Shown one piece after another: positions 16,728-25,240 of a DNA stretch of 64,000 bases. How positions within the stretch are numbered: the first letter of the stretch is position 1; every line of letters starts with the position of its first letter. A program made the position numbers and the translations under genes. This DNA comes from Fen-1231 sp035286465 (GTDB lineage: Bacteria; Gemmatimonadota; Gemmatimonadetes; Gemmatimonadales; Gemmatimonadaceae): the NCBI GenBank assembly GCA_035286465.1, contig DATEDF010000051.1, positions 14,897 to 78,896 of the forward strand, read 5' to 3'. The notes below the pieces were generated by a model. That model was not told the origin of the DNA and made no database searches. It worked only from the letters and a program-made list of their open reading frames with translations.

Positions 16728-19201
16728 CGCCTGGCCTTGCTTCCCTTCGGCCCGATCGTGCGCTCGAAGAGGTCGAAGATGCGCGTGTACTCGTCCGTCC
16801 AGCTCGCGGGCCGCGTGAACCCGTGGTTCTCGACGGGATAGACGGCGAGGTCCCACCCCGTCTTGCCCAGCTCGATGAGCCGCTGGGTGAGCCGCACGAT
16901 GTCCTCGAAGTGCACGTTCGTGTCCACCATCCCGTGCAGCATCACGAGCGGATCCTCCAGCCCCTCGGCGAGGAAGATCGGCGACGAGCGGCGGTAGGCG
17001 ATGGAGTCGGCCTGCGGCGTGTTCAGGATCTGGCTCGTGTAGCCGTGGTTGTAGTGCGCCCAGTCGGTGACGCTGCGGAGCGCCGCGCCAGCGCCGAAGT
17101 ACCGGGGCGCGGTGAAGAGCGCCATCAGCGTCATGAAGCCGCCGTAACTGCCGCCGTACATCCCGATGCGCTCGGGATCAATCCCGAAGTTCTTCGTGAG
17201 GTACTTCGAGCCGTCCACCTGGTCGGCGAGGTCGCGGCCGCCCATCCACCGGTAGATCGCCGTGCGCCAGTCGCGCCCGTACCCCGCGCTCGCGCGGTAA
17301 TCAATGTCGAGCACGACGTAGCCGCGAGAGGCGAGATAATGATTGAACATGTACTCGCGCGAATAGCTGGACCAGTAGTTGTGCACGTTGTGCAGGTATC
17401 CGGCGCCGTGCACGAAGATCACGGCGGCGCCGTTCGCGCGCGCACCGAGGTCCCCGGGGCGGTAGATGCGCGCGGGAACCCGCACGCCGTCGGACGCCGG
17501 GACCATCACGATCTCCGGCTTGATCCAGTTGAAGGAGAGCCAGTCGGCTGTCGGGGAAGTGGTGAGCTTCGTGAGCGTTCCCTCGCATCCGCGCGGCGCG
17601 CAGGGGCCCGAGAGGTGGAGCTCGCCGGGCCGGTTCGCCACGGAATGGACGTCGGCGAAGCGCGACTCGTCGGGAGCGAGCACGGCCTGGTGAGCTCCCG
17701 CGCCGGCCGTGAGCATCGTGCGCGCGCCGCCCGCGATCGGCATCCGGTAGAAGTGCCGGTCGAACGGCGAGACCTCGCTCGAGTGGAAGAAGAAGGACTG
17801 CGCGTCGGCGGAGAGCGCGACGTCGTAGATCTCGAACGTGCCCGAGGTCAGGTCGCGGCGGTCCGATCCGTCGGCCGCGGCCGAGTGGAGCTGCGCCCAG
17901 CCCGTCGCCTCGGAGACCCAGTAGATGCGGCGGTCATCGTCGTAGAAGCCGGCGCAGCCACCGCACGGGCCGCCGACCCACGCCGAGTCGCGGAGCACTT
18001 CGACGGTCTTGAGCGTTCCGGTCGCGCCGTCCACGATCGAGAGCTGGCGGGTCTTCCAGTTGGCCGCCGAGGCGGCGACGAGCGCGGCGCCGCCGTTCGC
18101 GCTCCAGGCGACGACGTTCGTGCCGGCGGGCGGCGTGTCGTCGCCGTCAAGGGGCCGGATCCATTTCACGTCGCCGCGGGGCAGCACCTGGAAGCCGAGT
18201 CGTCCGGTGTTCTGCGCGTCGCCCACCTTCGTGCGGCCCGGAATGTCCTCGGTGAAGCCGGAGCTGGTGACGTAGTTGGGGACGATCGTCGCGCGCACGT
18301 CGGCGGCGGCGGTCGTGGTGGTGAAGAGCACCGAGCCGCCGCTCGGGCTCACGACGACCTGCGCGACGCGCTCGTTGGGGAGGAGCTGGACGGTCTTCGG
18401 GCCCACGGGATCGCGCGCAGTCGCCTCGGCGCGGCTGATCGAGTCGGCGCGCTGCTGGTCGCGGATCGCCTCGAAGAGCCGGCGCTGGTCGGCCTCGAGC
18501 GCACTGCGCTGCGTGAGCGCTCCCGTGCCGCCGGCGCGTTGCGGCGCGCCCTGGGTCTCGCCGCCCCGGCCGCCGCCCCGGCCGCCGATCGCCCCGCCGC
18601 CGCCGCCGCCGCGGCCGCCGGCCGGCGTGGGCACGGCCGGCTGATCGGCGCCCCGGATGTCGGTGAGCTGGCGCGTGGCGCCGCTCGCCAAGTCCACCGA
18701 GTACGCGTTGCCGTCGCGCACAAAGAGCACGCGCTGGCCGTCGGACGAGAAACGCGGCGCGCTCTCGGTGGCGATCGTCTCGGTGAGCCGGCGTACGGCG
18801 GAACTCCCGAGGTCCACGACGAAGAGATCGCCGCGGAACTCGACCACGCGTCGCGCGCGGTCGCGCGACGTGGAGCCCGCCGCGAGGAGCGGCCCGACGG
18901 AGTCCAGGTGCGCCTGCGTCACGCGCTCGGGCTGCGCCCCCGCCTGCGGGCGGATGCGGTGCGGCCGCATCGGCTCGCGCCAGTCGGTGCCCGGCGGGAG
19001 CCACTGGAAGTAGATCCACCGGCCGTCGGGCGACCATCGGACCTGCGCCGGCTCGCGGCCGTAGAGCTCGGGGCCGCGCATCATGTTCTTGATCGTAAAG
19101 TCGAACTTCGCTTGCTGGGCGGCGAGCGGAGCGCCGAGCGCAAGCGCCGACACGACCGCGATGCAGCATGCGGACTGCGGAATGAAAGTCGTGCGGTCCA
19201 T
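16724..19201 (-). CDS. exported S9-family peptidase (prolyl oligopeptidase type)
   Basis: Secreted serine peptidase of 825 aa. Signal peptide in residues 1-28 (VVSALALGAPLAAQ), then an N-terminal DPP-IV/TolB-like propeller (repeated WSPDG, FSSDG strands) and a C-terminal alpha/beta hydrolase. Catalytic Ser in YGGSYGGFM, Asp in MLHGMVDTN, His in VENHGFTRP. An unusual glycine/arginine run of about 21 residues (around 200-220) interrupts the propeller. It lies 4 bases downstream of cstA and overlaps ybdD, so it probably supplies peptides to the CstA-type carrier. The stop at 16724 lies inside the ybdD start. Confidence 0.92.
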   Translation of the reverse strand: MDRTTFIPQSACCIAVVSALALGAPLAAQQAKFDFTIKNMMRGPELYGREPAQVRWSPDGRWIYFQWLPPGTDWREPMRPHRIRPQAGAQPERVTQAHLDSVGPLLAAGSTSRDRARRVVEFRGDLFVVDLGSSAVRRLTETIATESAPRFSSDGQRVLFVRDGNAYSVDLASGATRQLTDIRGADQPAVPTPAGGRGGGGGGAIGGRGGGRGGETQGAPQRAGGTGALTQRSALEADQRRLFEAIRDQQRADSISRAEATARDPVGPKTVQLLPNERVAQVVVSPSGGSVLFTTTTAAADVRATIVPNYVTSSGFTEDIPGRTKVGDAQNTGRLGFQVLPRGDVKWIRPLDGDDTPPAGTNVVAWSANGGAALVAASAANWKTRQLSIVDGATGTLKTVEVLRDSAWVGGPCGGCAGFYDDDRRIYWVSEATGWAQLHSAAADGSDRRDLTSGTFEIYDVALSADAQSFFFHSSEVSPFDRHFYRMPIAGGARTMLTAGAGAHQAVLAPDESRFADVHSVANRPGELHLSGPCAPRGCEGTLTKLTTSPTADWLSFNWIKPEIVMVPASDGVRVPARIYRPGDLGARANGAAVIFVHGAGYLHNVHNYWSSYSREYMFNHYLASRGYVVLDIDYRASAGYGRDWRTAIYRWMGGRDLADQVDGSKYLTKNFGIDPERIGMYGGSYGGFMTLMALFTAPRYFGAGAALRSVTDWAHYNHGYTSQILNTPQADSIAYRRSSPIFLAEGLEDPLVMLHGMVDTNVHFEDIVRLTQRLIELGKTGWDLAVYPVENHGFTRPASWTDEYTRIFDLFERTIGPKGSKARR

Positions 19202-19205
19202 TTGG

Positions 19206-21272
19206 TTACTCCTGCGCGGCCAGCGCGCGGGGCGTGAACGGGACTTCGGTGCTCACCGCCGGCTTCCGCCCGCGGAGCACCGCGACCCACTCGCGCGCGC
19301 TCTCGGCGAGGATCACCACCACCGAGAGCATGAAGAACGCGGCAACCACCGCGTCGAGCCGGTCGTTGAACATCATCCGGGCGGCGTCGGCGGCGCTCTT
19401 CGCGCCCGGCGGGAGGCCGCCCGCGGCGACCTGGTCGGCGATCATCCGCGCGTGCGCCAGGAACCCGAGCTTCGCCTCGGGCGAGAAGATCTTCTGCCAC
19501 CCCGCGGTGAGCGTCACGACCGCGAGCCAGCTCAACGGGAGAATCGTGATGAACGCGTAGCGCGCCTTCCCCATCTTGATGATGATCGTCGTTCCCACAC
19601 AGAGCGCGATCGCGGCGAGGAGCTGGTTCGAGATGCCGAAGAGCGGCCAGAGCGAGTTGATCCCGCCCAGCGGATCGGTGACGCCCTGATAGAGGAAGTA
19701 GCCCCAGAGCAGCACGACGATGGCGCTCGCGAGGACGGTCGCGGGATACCACGACACGCGTCCGAACGGCGCCCAGAAGTGCTTGCCCAGGTCCTGCAGC
19801 ATGAAGCGTCCGACGCGCGTGCCGGCGTCGAGCGTGGTGAGGATGAAGAGGGCCTCGAACATGATGGCGAAGTGGTACCAGAGCGCCATCGCGCCGCCGC
19901 CGCCCAGCACGTTGTTGAAGATGTAGGCCATCCCCACCGCCAGCGACGGCGCGCCGCCCGTGCGCGAGAGGAGCGTGCTCTCCTGCACCTGCGTCGCGAG
20001 GTTCGTCAGCTCCGCGGGCGTGATCACGAACCCCCACTGGCCGACGACCTGTGCCGCGCTCTCGACCGTCGTGCCGATGATCCCCGCCGGCGCGTTCATC
20101 GCGAAATAGGCGCCGGGCGACAGGATGCACGCCGCGATCAGCGCCATCACCGCCACGAGAGACTCGGTGAGCATCCCGCCGTAGCCGATGAAACGCGCGT
20201 CGGTCTCGCGCTCGAGCAGCTTGGGCGTCGTGCCGCTCGCGATGAGCGAGTGGAACCCCGACACGGCGCCGCACGCGATCGTGATGAACACGAAGGGGAA
20301 GATCTTGCCCGCGAAGACGGGGCCCGTGCCGTCAATGAAGCGCGTGACGTACGGCATCTGGAGCGGCGGGAGAACGAAGAGGATCCCCACGGCGAGCGCG
20401 ACGACGACGCCGATCTTGACGAACGCCGAGAGGTAGTCGCGCGGCGCGAGGAGGAACCAGACCGGGAGCACCGACGCCGCGAAGCCGTAGGCCATGATGA
20501 GCAGTGCGAGCGTCGGGCCGCTCAGGGTGAAGAGGGGGGCGAGCGCGGCGCTCTCCGCGACCCATTTCCCGGCATAGAGCGCCACGACGAGGAGCACGAG
20601 CCCCATCGCCGTCGTCTCGAGCACGCGGCCGGGGCGCACCCAGCGAAGGTAGATCCCCATCAGCATGGCGATGGGGATGGTGAGGCCGAGGGTGACGGTG
20701 CCCCAGGGGCTCGCCTTGAGCGCGTTGGTCACGACGAGCGCGAGGACCGAGATCAGGATGATCATGATCCCGAAGACGGCGACGAGCGCGACATAGCCGG
20801 CGACCGGGCCGATCTCCTCCTTCGCCATCTGGCCGAGCGACTTGCCGTCGCGGCGGACGGAGGCGCAGAGGATCACGCAGTCCTGCACGGCGCCGCCGAG
20901 GGCGACGCCGACGACGATCCAGAGGAAGCCGGGGAGGAAGCCGAACTGCGCGGCCAGCGTGGGGCCGATGAGCGGGCCGGGGCCCGCGATGGCGGCGAAG
21001 TGGTGGCCGAAGACGATCCACCGGTTCGTCGGCACGAAGTCCCGGCCGTCGGAGAGGCGCTCGGCGGGCGTCGCGCGCCGGGCGTCGAGCGCGTAGATCT
21101 TCGCCGCGATGATCTTGCTGTAGAAGCGATAGGCGACGAGATACGTGCAGATGGCGGCGGTGAGGAGCCAGCCGGCGCTCACGGGCTCGCCGCGCGAGAG
21201 GGCGAGGAAGGCGAAGGCGCCGGCGCCGAGCGCGGCGATGAGGACCCAGATGAGCGCTTTCAGAATTCGCAT
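19206..21272 (-). CDS. cstA: carbon starvation protein CstA family transporter
   Basis: Multi-pass inner-membrane protein, 688 aa from the ATG at 21272, about 16 helices. It carries family landmarks: YRFYSKIIAAKIYALD, DFVPTNRWIVFGHHFAAIAG-type motif, GPLIGPTLAAQFGFLPG, and VSGFHSLIASGTTPKLL. CstA homologues import pyruvate or peptides during carbon limitation. An in-frame TTG at 21308 would add 12 residues; the ATG gives an N-terminus aligned with E. coli CstA. A C-terminal extension (about 60 residues, with a helix near the end) is present. First gene of the cstA-S9-ybdD unit. Confidence 0.93.
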   Translation of the reverse strand: MRILKALIWVLIAALGAGAFAFLALSRGEPVSAGWLLTAAICTYLVAYRFYSKIIAAKIYALDARRATPAERLSDGRDFVPTNRWIVFGHHFAAIAGPGPLIGPTLAAQFGFLPGFLWIVVGVALGGAVQDCVILCASVRRDGKSLGQMAKEEIGPVAGYVALVAVFGIMIILISVLALVVTNALKASPWGTVTLGLTIPIAMLMGIYLRWVRPGRVLETTAMGLVLLVVALYAGKWVAESAALAPLFTLSGPTLALLIMAYGFAASVLPVWFLLAPRDYLSAFVKIGVVVALAVGILFVLPPLQMPYVTRFIDGTGPVFAGKIFPFVFITIACGAVSGFHSLIASGTTPKLLERETDARFIGYGGMLTESLVAVMALIAACILSPGAYFAMNAPAGIIGTTVESAAQVVGQWGFVITPAELTNLATQVQESTLLSRTGGAPSLAVGMAYIFNNVLGGGGAMALWYHFAIMFEALFILTTLDAGTRVGRFMLQDLGKHFWAPFGRVSWYPATVLASAIVVLLWGYFLYQGVTDPLGGINSLWPLFGISNQLLAAIALCVGTTIIIKMGKARYAFITILPLSWLAVVTLTAGWQKIFSPEAKLGFLAHARMIADQVAAGGLPPGAKSAADAARMMFNDRLDAVVAAFFMLSVVVILAESAREWVAVLRGRKPAVSTEVPFTPRALAAQE

Positions 21273-21354
21273 CCGCAAAATGTGCGGCGCACGGGCGAGG
21301 GAGCGCAACCGCGCTCGAGGGGATTAGCTTTCAGGCACTCTCACCCTGGCGCGT

Positions 21355-22005
21355 ATGCCCCGATCGCTGAGTCGTCTCGCGCGCGTCGTCGCGGTGGTTG
21401 CCGCGGCCGCCGTCGCGGCCGCCGTCGCCGCTGATGCGGCCACGGCCCAGACGCCCGCTCCGCAGCCCCCGCTCGCGTCGTTCGTCGCGCAGCGCCTCAT
21501 CGTCCTCCCGGTGCAGCTCCTCCGCGCCGACAGCGGGGCGTTCGTGGACGCGGCGCGCTGGGGCGCGTTCCGCCGGGAGCTGGACGACTCGATCGGCTCG
21601 GCGATCGCCGCGCGCGGCGTGGGGAAGCGCTGGGCGTACGCGGCCGACGTCGTGCGCAGCGCGCGGCGCAACGCGGCCTACACGAGCGATCCGTATGCGC
21701 TCGGCGCGCAGCCGATGCGCGCGGTGCCGATCAAGCCGGGGGAGAAGTTGCCCGAGCTGTTCATCTCGAACCTGCGCGCGCTCATCGCGCTGGGGGACAC
21801 GCGGTACGCGCTGCTCCCGATCGAGCTGGTGTTCCGGAGGAGCGGCAGCGAACAGCGCGCGGCGCTCCGGCTCGCGCTGGTGGACGGGCGCGCGGGGCTC
21901 TTCGTCTGGCTCGGCGAGGTGGTGAGCGACCCGGCGGCGACACTCACCCCGGCGATCGTGACGTCGCTCGCCGCGCGCGTGGCGGACCTCGTCGCGGCGC
22001 CGTGA
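21355..22005 (+). CDS. hypothetical exported protein
   Basis: 216-aa protein with a clear signal peptide (Ala/Val-rich core, cleavage near TAQTPAP at about residue 32). The mature part (FVAQRLIVLPVQLLRADSG ... RYALLPIELVFRR ... LALVDGRAGLFVWLGEV) is unlike families I can name; it contains Ala/Arg-rich helices and beta segments suggesting a small periplasmic alpha/beta domain. Start ATG at 21355. It is transcribed divergently from cstA (82 bases between starts) and ends 12 bases before the phosphoesterase gene, so those two may share a transcript. Confidence 0.65.
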   Translation: MPRSLSRLARVVAVVAAAAVAAAVAADAATAQTPAPQPPLASFVAQRLIVLPVQLLRADSGAFVDAARWGAFRRELDDSIGSAIAARGVGKRWAYAADVVRSARRNAAYTSDPYALGAQPMRAVPIKPGEKLPELFISNLRALIALGDTRYALLPIELVFRRSGSEQRAALRLALVDGRAGLFVWLGEVVSDPAATLTPAIVTSLAARVADLVAAP

Positions 22006-22017
22006 ACGTCCGGCCGG

Positions 22018-22860
22018 GTGGTTGACCGGGACGCACGCGTGCGCCTCCTCCACGTCTCCGACCTCCATTGCGGCACACCGAGCGTGCCCGAGCAGGTCGC
22101 GGCTCTGGAGCGCATCGTCGAAGGCGAGCCGTTCGACGTCATCGTCCTCTCGGGCGACCTCTCGCAGCGCACGCGGGCGCGCGAGTTCACGCGGGCGCGC
22201 GATGTCATCCGGCACGCGGAACGCTTCGCGCCGGTGTTCGTCATTCCCGGGAACCACGACGTCGCGTGGTGGACGGCGCCGTTCGGCCTCGGGAGCTACC
22301 AGGCGATGTTCGCGCGCTACCGGCGGTTCATCGCGGAGGACGTGGAGCCCGTGCTCCACGTGGAGGGCGCGACGCTCGTCGCGCTCAACTCGGCGCACGG
22401 GATCCAGCCGTACACGCTGACGGCGCGCGTCCGCGACCTCTCGGTGGTGGGCGCGATCCGGCGCGAGCAGTGGGCGCACGCGCGCGAGACGTTCGCTTCA
22501 GCGCCGAGCGGCGACACGCGCGTGCTCGTGATTCACCACAACCTGCTGCGCGGGCGGTTGTCGAACCGGTGGGGGCTCGCGAACCGCGCGGGCGGCGTCG
22601 AGGCGGCCGGCGCGACCGGTGCGGACCTCGTGCTCTGCGGGCACGACCACGAGGCGCGCATCGAGCAGGTGAGCGCCGGCGGCGGCCGGTTCGTGGTGTC
22701 CACGACCAATACGCTTACCGACCGGGTGCGGGGCGGGGCGGCGGCGCAGTTCCACGCGATCGAGGGCGATGCGACGTCCATCGCGGTGACACCGTGGGTG
22801 TGGGACGCGGCCGCGCGGACGTTCACGCCGGCGGCCACGCCGAGTAGGTTTAGCAGATGA
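22018..22860 (+). CDS. calcineurin-like metallophosphoesterase
   Basis: Dinuclear-metal phosphoesterase, 280 aa. All signature blocks are visible: DLHCG (DxH) near residue 15, GDLS, GNHD, IHHN and GHDH. No signal peptide, so cytoplasmic. The ORF opens at GTG 22018; an internal GTG at 22039 would give the usual short N-terminus (VRLLHVSDLHCG) and is an equally plausible start. The stop overlaps the ATG of the acyl-CoA dehydrogenase gene. Substrate (nucleotide, phosphodiester or phosphoprotein) cannot be decided. Confidence 0.88.
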   Translation: MVDRDARVRLLHVSDLHCGTPSVPEQVAALERIVEGEPFDVIVLSGDLSQRTRAREFTRARDVIRHAERFAPVFVIPGNHDVAWWTAPFGLGSYQAMFARYRRFIAEDVEPVLHVEGATLVALNSAHGIQPYTLTARVRDLSVVGAIRREQWAHARETFASAPSGDTRVLVIHHNLLRGRLSNRWGLANRAGGVEAAGATGADLVLCGHDHEARIEQVSAGGGRFVVSTTNTLTDRVRGGAAAQFHAIEGDATSIAVTPWVWDAAARTFTPAATPSRFSR

Positions 22861-24092
22861 CCACGCCCGACGCCGCCGACACGTTCCTCGCCTCCGCGCA
22901 CCTCCGGCCGCGCGACGGCGACCTCTTCAACATTGACGCCGCGCTCACCGAAGAGGAGCGCGCCGTGCGCGACTCGGTGCGCCGCTTCGTGAGCGAGCGG
23001 GTGCTGCCCGTCATCGGCCAGTGCTACGTGGAGGGACGATTCCCGAAGGAGATCGTCCCGCAGATGGCCGAGCTCGGCTACTTCGGCGCCAACCTCCCTG
23101 AGGAATACGGCTGCGCCGGTCTCAGCAACGTGTGCTACGGCCTGATCATGCAGGAGCTGGAGCGCGGCGACTCGGGCGTGCGGTCGTTCGCGAGCGTGCA
23201 GGGCGCGCTGGTGATGTACCCCATCTACGCCTTCGGCAGCGAAGAGCAAAGGGCGAAGTGGCTGCCGAAGATGGCGAAGGGCGAAGTGATCGGCTGCTTC
23301 GGGCTCACGGAGCCCGACTACGGCTCGAATCCGGCCGGCATGATCACGCGCGCGCGCGAGCAGAAGGACGGCACGTGGCTGTTGAACGGCAGCAAGATGT
23401 GGATCACGAACGGCTCCACCGCACAGGTCGCGATCGTCTGGGCGAAGACGGGCGACAAAGACCCGGAGGGCGCGAGCATCCGCGGGTTCATCGTCCCGAC
23501 CAACTCGCAGGGGTTCAAGGCGAAGGACCAGAAGGGGAAGCTGTCACTTCGCGCATCGGACACGAGCGAATTGGTTTTCAGTGACGTGCAGTTGCCGGCG
23601 GACGCGCTGCTCCCCAAGTCGGGGACGGTCAAGAGCCCACTGATGTGCCTCACGCAGGCGCGCTACGGGATCGCGTGGGGGGCGATGGGCGCGGCGATGG
23701 CGTGCTACGAGGAGGCGCTTGCCTATTCGAAGACGCGCGTGATGTTCGACCGGCCGATCGGCGGGTTCCAGCTCCAGCAGGCGCGGCTGGCCGACATGCT
23801 CACGGAGATCATCAAGGGACAGCTGCTCGTGCTCCACCTCGGCCGGATGAAGGACGCGGGGACTTACACGCCTCAGCAGGTGAGCGTCGCGAAGCGGAAC
23901 AACGTCAACGTCGCGACGGAGATCGCGCGCGAGGCGCGGCGGCTGCTGGGCGCGAACGGCATCCTCGCCGAGTACGCGAGCATGCGGCACATGGCGAACC
24001 TCGAGAGCGTGTACACGTACGAGGGGACGCACGACATGCACACGCTGGTGATCGGGCAGGCGGTGACGGGGATGGACGCGTTCAGGGGGTGA
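22857..24092 (+). CDS. gcdH: glutaryl-CoA dehydrogenase-like acyl-CoA dehydrogenase
   Basis: FAD flavoenzyme of 411 aa. The segment GCAGLSNVCYGLIMQELERGDSGVRS, then FGLTEPDYGSNP and LNGSKMWITNG, and the C-terminal TYEGTHDMHTLVIGQAVTG (catalytic Glu about residue 389) follow glutaryl-CoA dehydrogenases closely, including the Arg in SGVRS that holds the glutaryl carboxylate. Reaction: glutaryl-CoA to crotonyl-CoA plus CO2 in lysine/tryptophan breakdown, with electrons passed to ETF; etfBA is encoded at 34030-35777. The ATG overlaps the phosphoesterase stop. Followed by the second palindromic repeat. Confidence 0.88.
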   Translation: MTTPDAADTFLASAHLRPRDGDLFNIDAALTEEERAVRDSVRRFVSERVLPVIGQCYVEGRFPKEIVPQMAELGYFGANLPEEYGCAGLSNVCYGLIMQELERGDSGVRSFASVQGALVMYPIYAFGSEEQRAKWLPKMAKGEVIGCFGLTEPDYGSNPAGMITRAREQKDGTWLLNGSKMWITNGSTAQVAIVWAKTGDKDPEGASIRGFIVPTNSQGFKAKDQKGKLSLRASDTSELVFSDVQLPADALLPKSGTVKSPLMCLTQARYGIAWGAMGAAMACYEEALAYSKTRVMFDRPIGGFQLQQARLADMLTEIIKGQLLVLHLGRMKDAGTYTPQQVSVAKRNNVNVATEIAREARRLLGANGILAEYASMRHMANLESVYTYEGTHDMHTLVIGQAVTGMDAFRG

Positions 24093-24123
24093 GGGGCGAT
24101 ACATCTCACCACGGAGGCACGGC

Positions 24124-24257
24124 TTCACCACGGAGGCACAGGGTTCCACGGAGGGCCACGGAGGAATGCTTGGGGGAACGACAGCCGGCACTCGCGCTGT
24201 CGTTCCCCCAAAGACTTCTCCGTGGCCCTCCGTGGACTTCCGTGTCTCCGTGGTGAA
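24124..24257. repeat. long palindromic repeat, copy 2
   Basis: Arms 24124-24179 and 24202-24257 (about 56 bases each) form an imperfect inverted repeat of the same design as 16340-16474: CCACGGAGG words, outer TTCACC/GGTGAA ends and inner TGGGGGAAC/GTTCCCCCA. The loop contains CGACAG and CTGTCG, extending the pairing. Extra CACCACGGAGGC words lie at 24106-24123 and AATCGTGGTGAAG at 24271-24283. It lies between the convergent gcdH and SDR genes. Confidence 0.9.
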
Positions 24258-24296
24258 GCTGTCCCCTCACAATCGTGGTGAAGCCGTTCCCTCACC

Positions 24297-25100
24297 TCAC
24301 AGCCGCGACTCGCCGTACTTGCGTCGCGCTCCGCGCTTGAGCCACTCCGGCAGGTACCTGATCAGGAAGACGATGATCCTGTAGCGCAGGCCGGGGACGC
24401 ATACGACGGGCCCGCTGCGCGCCACCTGCGCGAGCGACTCGTCCACCACGCGCTCCGCGTCGAGCCAGAGGAACTTCGGGATCGTCGTCTTGTCCACGCC
24501 CATCCGGCCGTGGAACTCCGTGTGCGTGAAGCCCGGGCAGAGCGCCTGCACGTGCACGCCGGTGCGGGAGAGCTCCATCGCGAGCCCCTCGCTGAAGACG
24601 CGCTCGTACGCCTTGGTCGCGCAGTAGTTGACGTTGCCCGTGCTGTAGAGGAAGGAGGCGACGGACGCCACGTTGATGATCGTCCCCTTCCCGCGCGCGA
24701 TCATCCCCGGGAGCGCGGCGCGCGTCAGGACCATCGGCGCCATCACGTGGAGCTTGAGCATCGTCGCCTGCTCGGCGACGGGGCGGTTCACCAGCTTCCC
24801 CTTCGTGCCGAACCCCGCGTTGTTCACGAGCACGGCAAGGCGGTCCATCTGCGCGATGCGCTCGGCCACGCGCCGCATGCCGTCGTCGCGCGCGAGGTCG
24901 GCGCTCAGGGGCTCGGCGGCAACGTTGAATTGGAGAGCGAGCTCGTCGGCGAACGCCTGGAGGCGCGCGGCGTCGCGCGCGACGAGGACGAGGTCGTGGC
25001 CCTGCGCGGCGAGGCGCTGGGCGAAGACGGCGCCGATGCCGGCGGTCGCGCCGGTGATGAGCGCGACGGGTCGGTGCGGAGAATCAGCGCCGCTGGTCAC
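24297..25100 (-). CDS. short-chain dehydrogenase/reductase (SDR)
   Basis: NAD(P)-dependent SDR of 267 aa, classical type. Cofactor motif TGATAGIG at residues 16-23, NNAG at 93-96, catalytic Ser146 and YCATK (Tyr159, Lys163) are all present. The C-terminal PEWLKRGARRKYGESRL tail is basic and resembles DltE/YqjQ-like SDRs of unknown substrate. Start is GTG at 25100 with no ATG nearby. It converges on gcdH across the palindromic repeat. Confidence 0.9.
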   Translation of the reverse strand: MTSGADSPHRPVALITGATAGIGAVFAQRLAAQGHDLVLVARDAARLQAFADELALQFNVAAEPLSADLARDDGMRRVAERIAQMDRLAVLVNNAGFGTKGKLVNRPVAEQATMLKLHVMAPMVLTRAALPGMIARGKGTIINVASVASFLYSTGNVNYCATKAYERVFSEGLAMELSRTGVHVQALCPGFTHTEFHGRMGVDKTTIPKFLWLDAERVVDESLAQVARSGPVVCVPGLRYRIIVFLIRYLPEWLKRGARRKYGESRL

Positions 25101-25188
25101 GGGTGGGGGCCGTTGCCGTTAGTGACGGGGTGCGTACGATCGGGACGTCCCAAGATAGTGCTCGATGTCGCCTCGTGCCTCAAGCGCA

Positions 25189-25216
25189 ACGGGCCCCGGA
25201 GGAGTCCGGGGCCCGT
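25189..25216 (-). terminator. hairpin downstream of the MBG-repeat lipoprotein
   Basis: Perfect 12-base stem ACGGGCCCCGGA with a 4-base loop, 25 bases after the stop of the minus-strand gene ending at 25241. No clear U tract follows, so termination is inferred from position and stem strength; a similar hairpin follows the sister gene. Confidence 0.6.
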
Positions 25217-25240
25217 CGGCAGTGCGAACGTCGGAGCGAG

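Noticed and set aside
16823..19237. 804-aa plus-strand frame opposite the S9 peptidase
   Set aside because: Antisense shadow without any domain; the S9 gene has catalytic motifs and a signal peptide.
19083..21434. 783-aa plus-strand frame opposite cstA
   Set aside because: Low-complexity His/Arg/Asp shadow of cstA.
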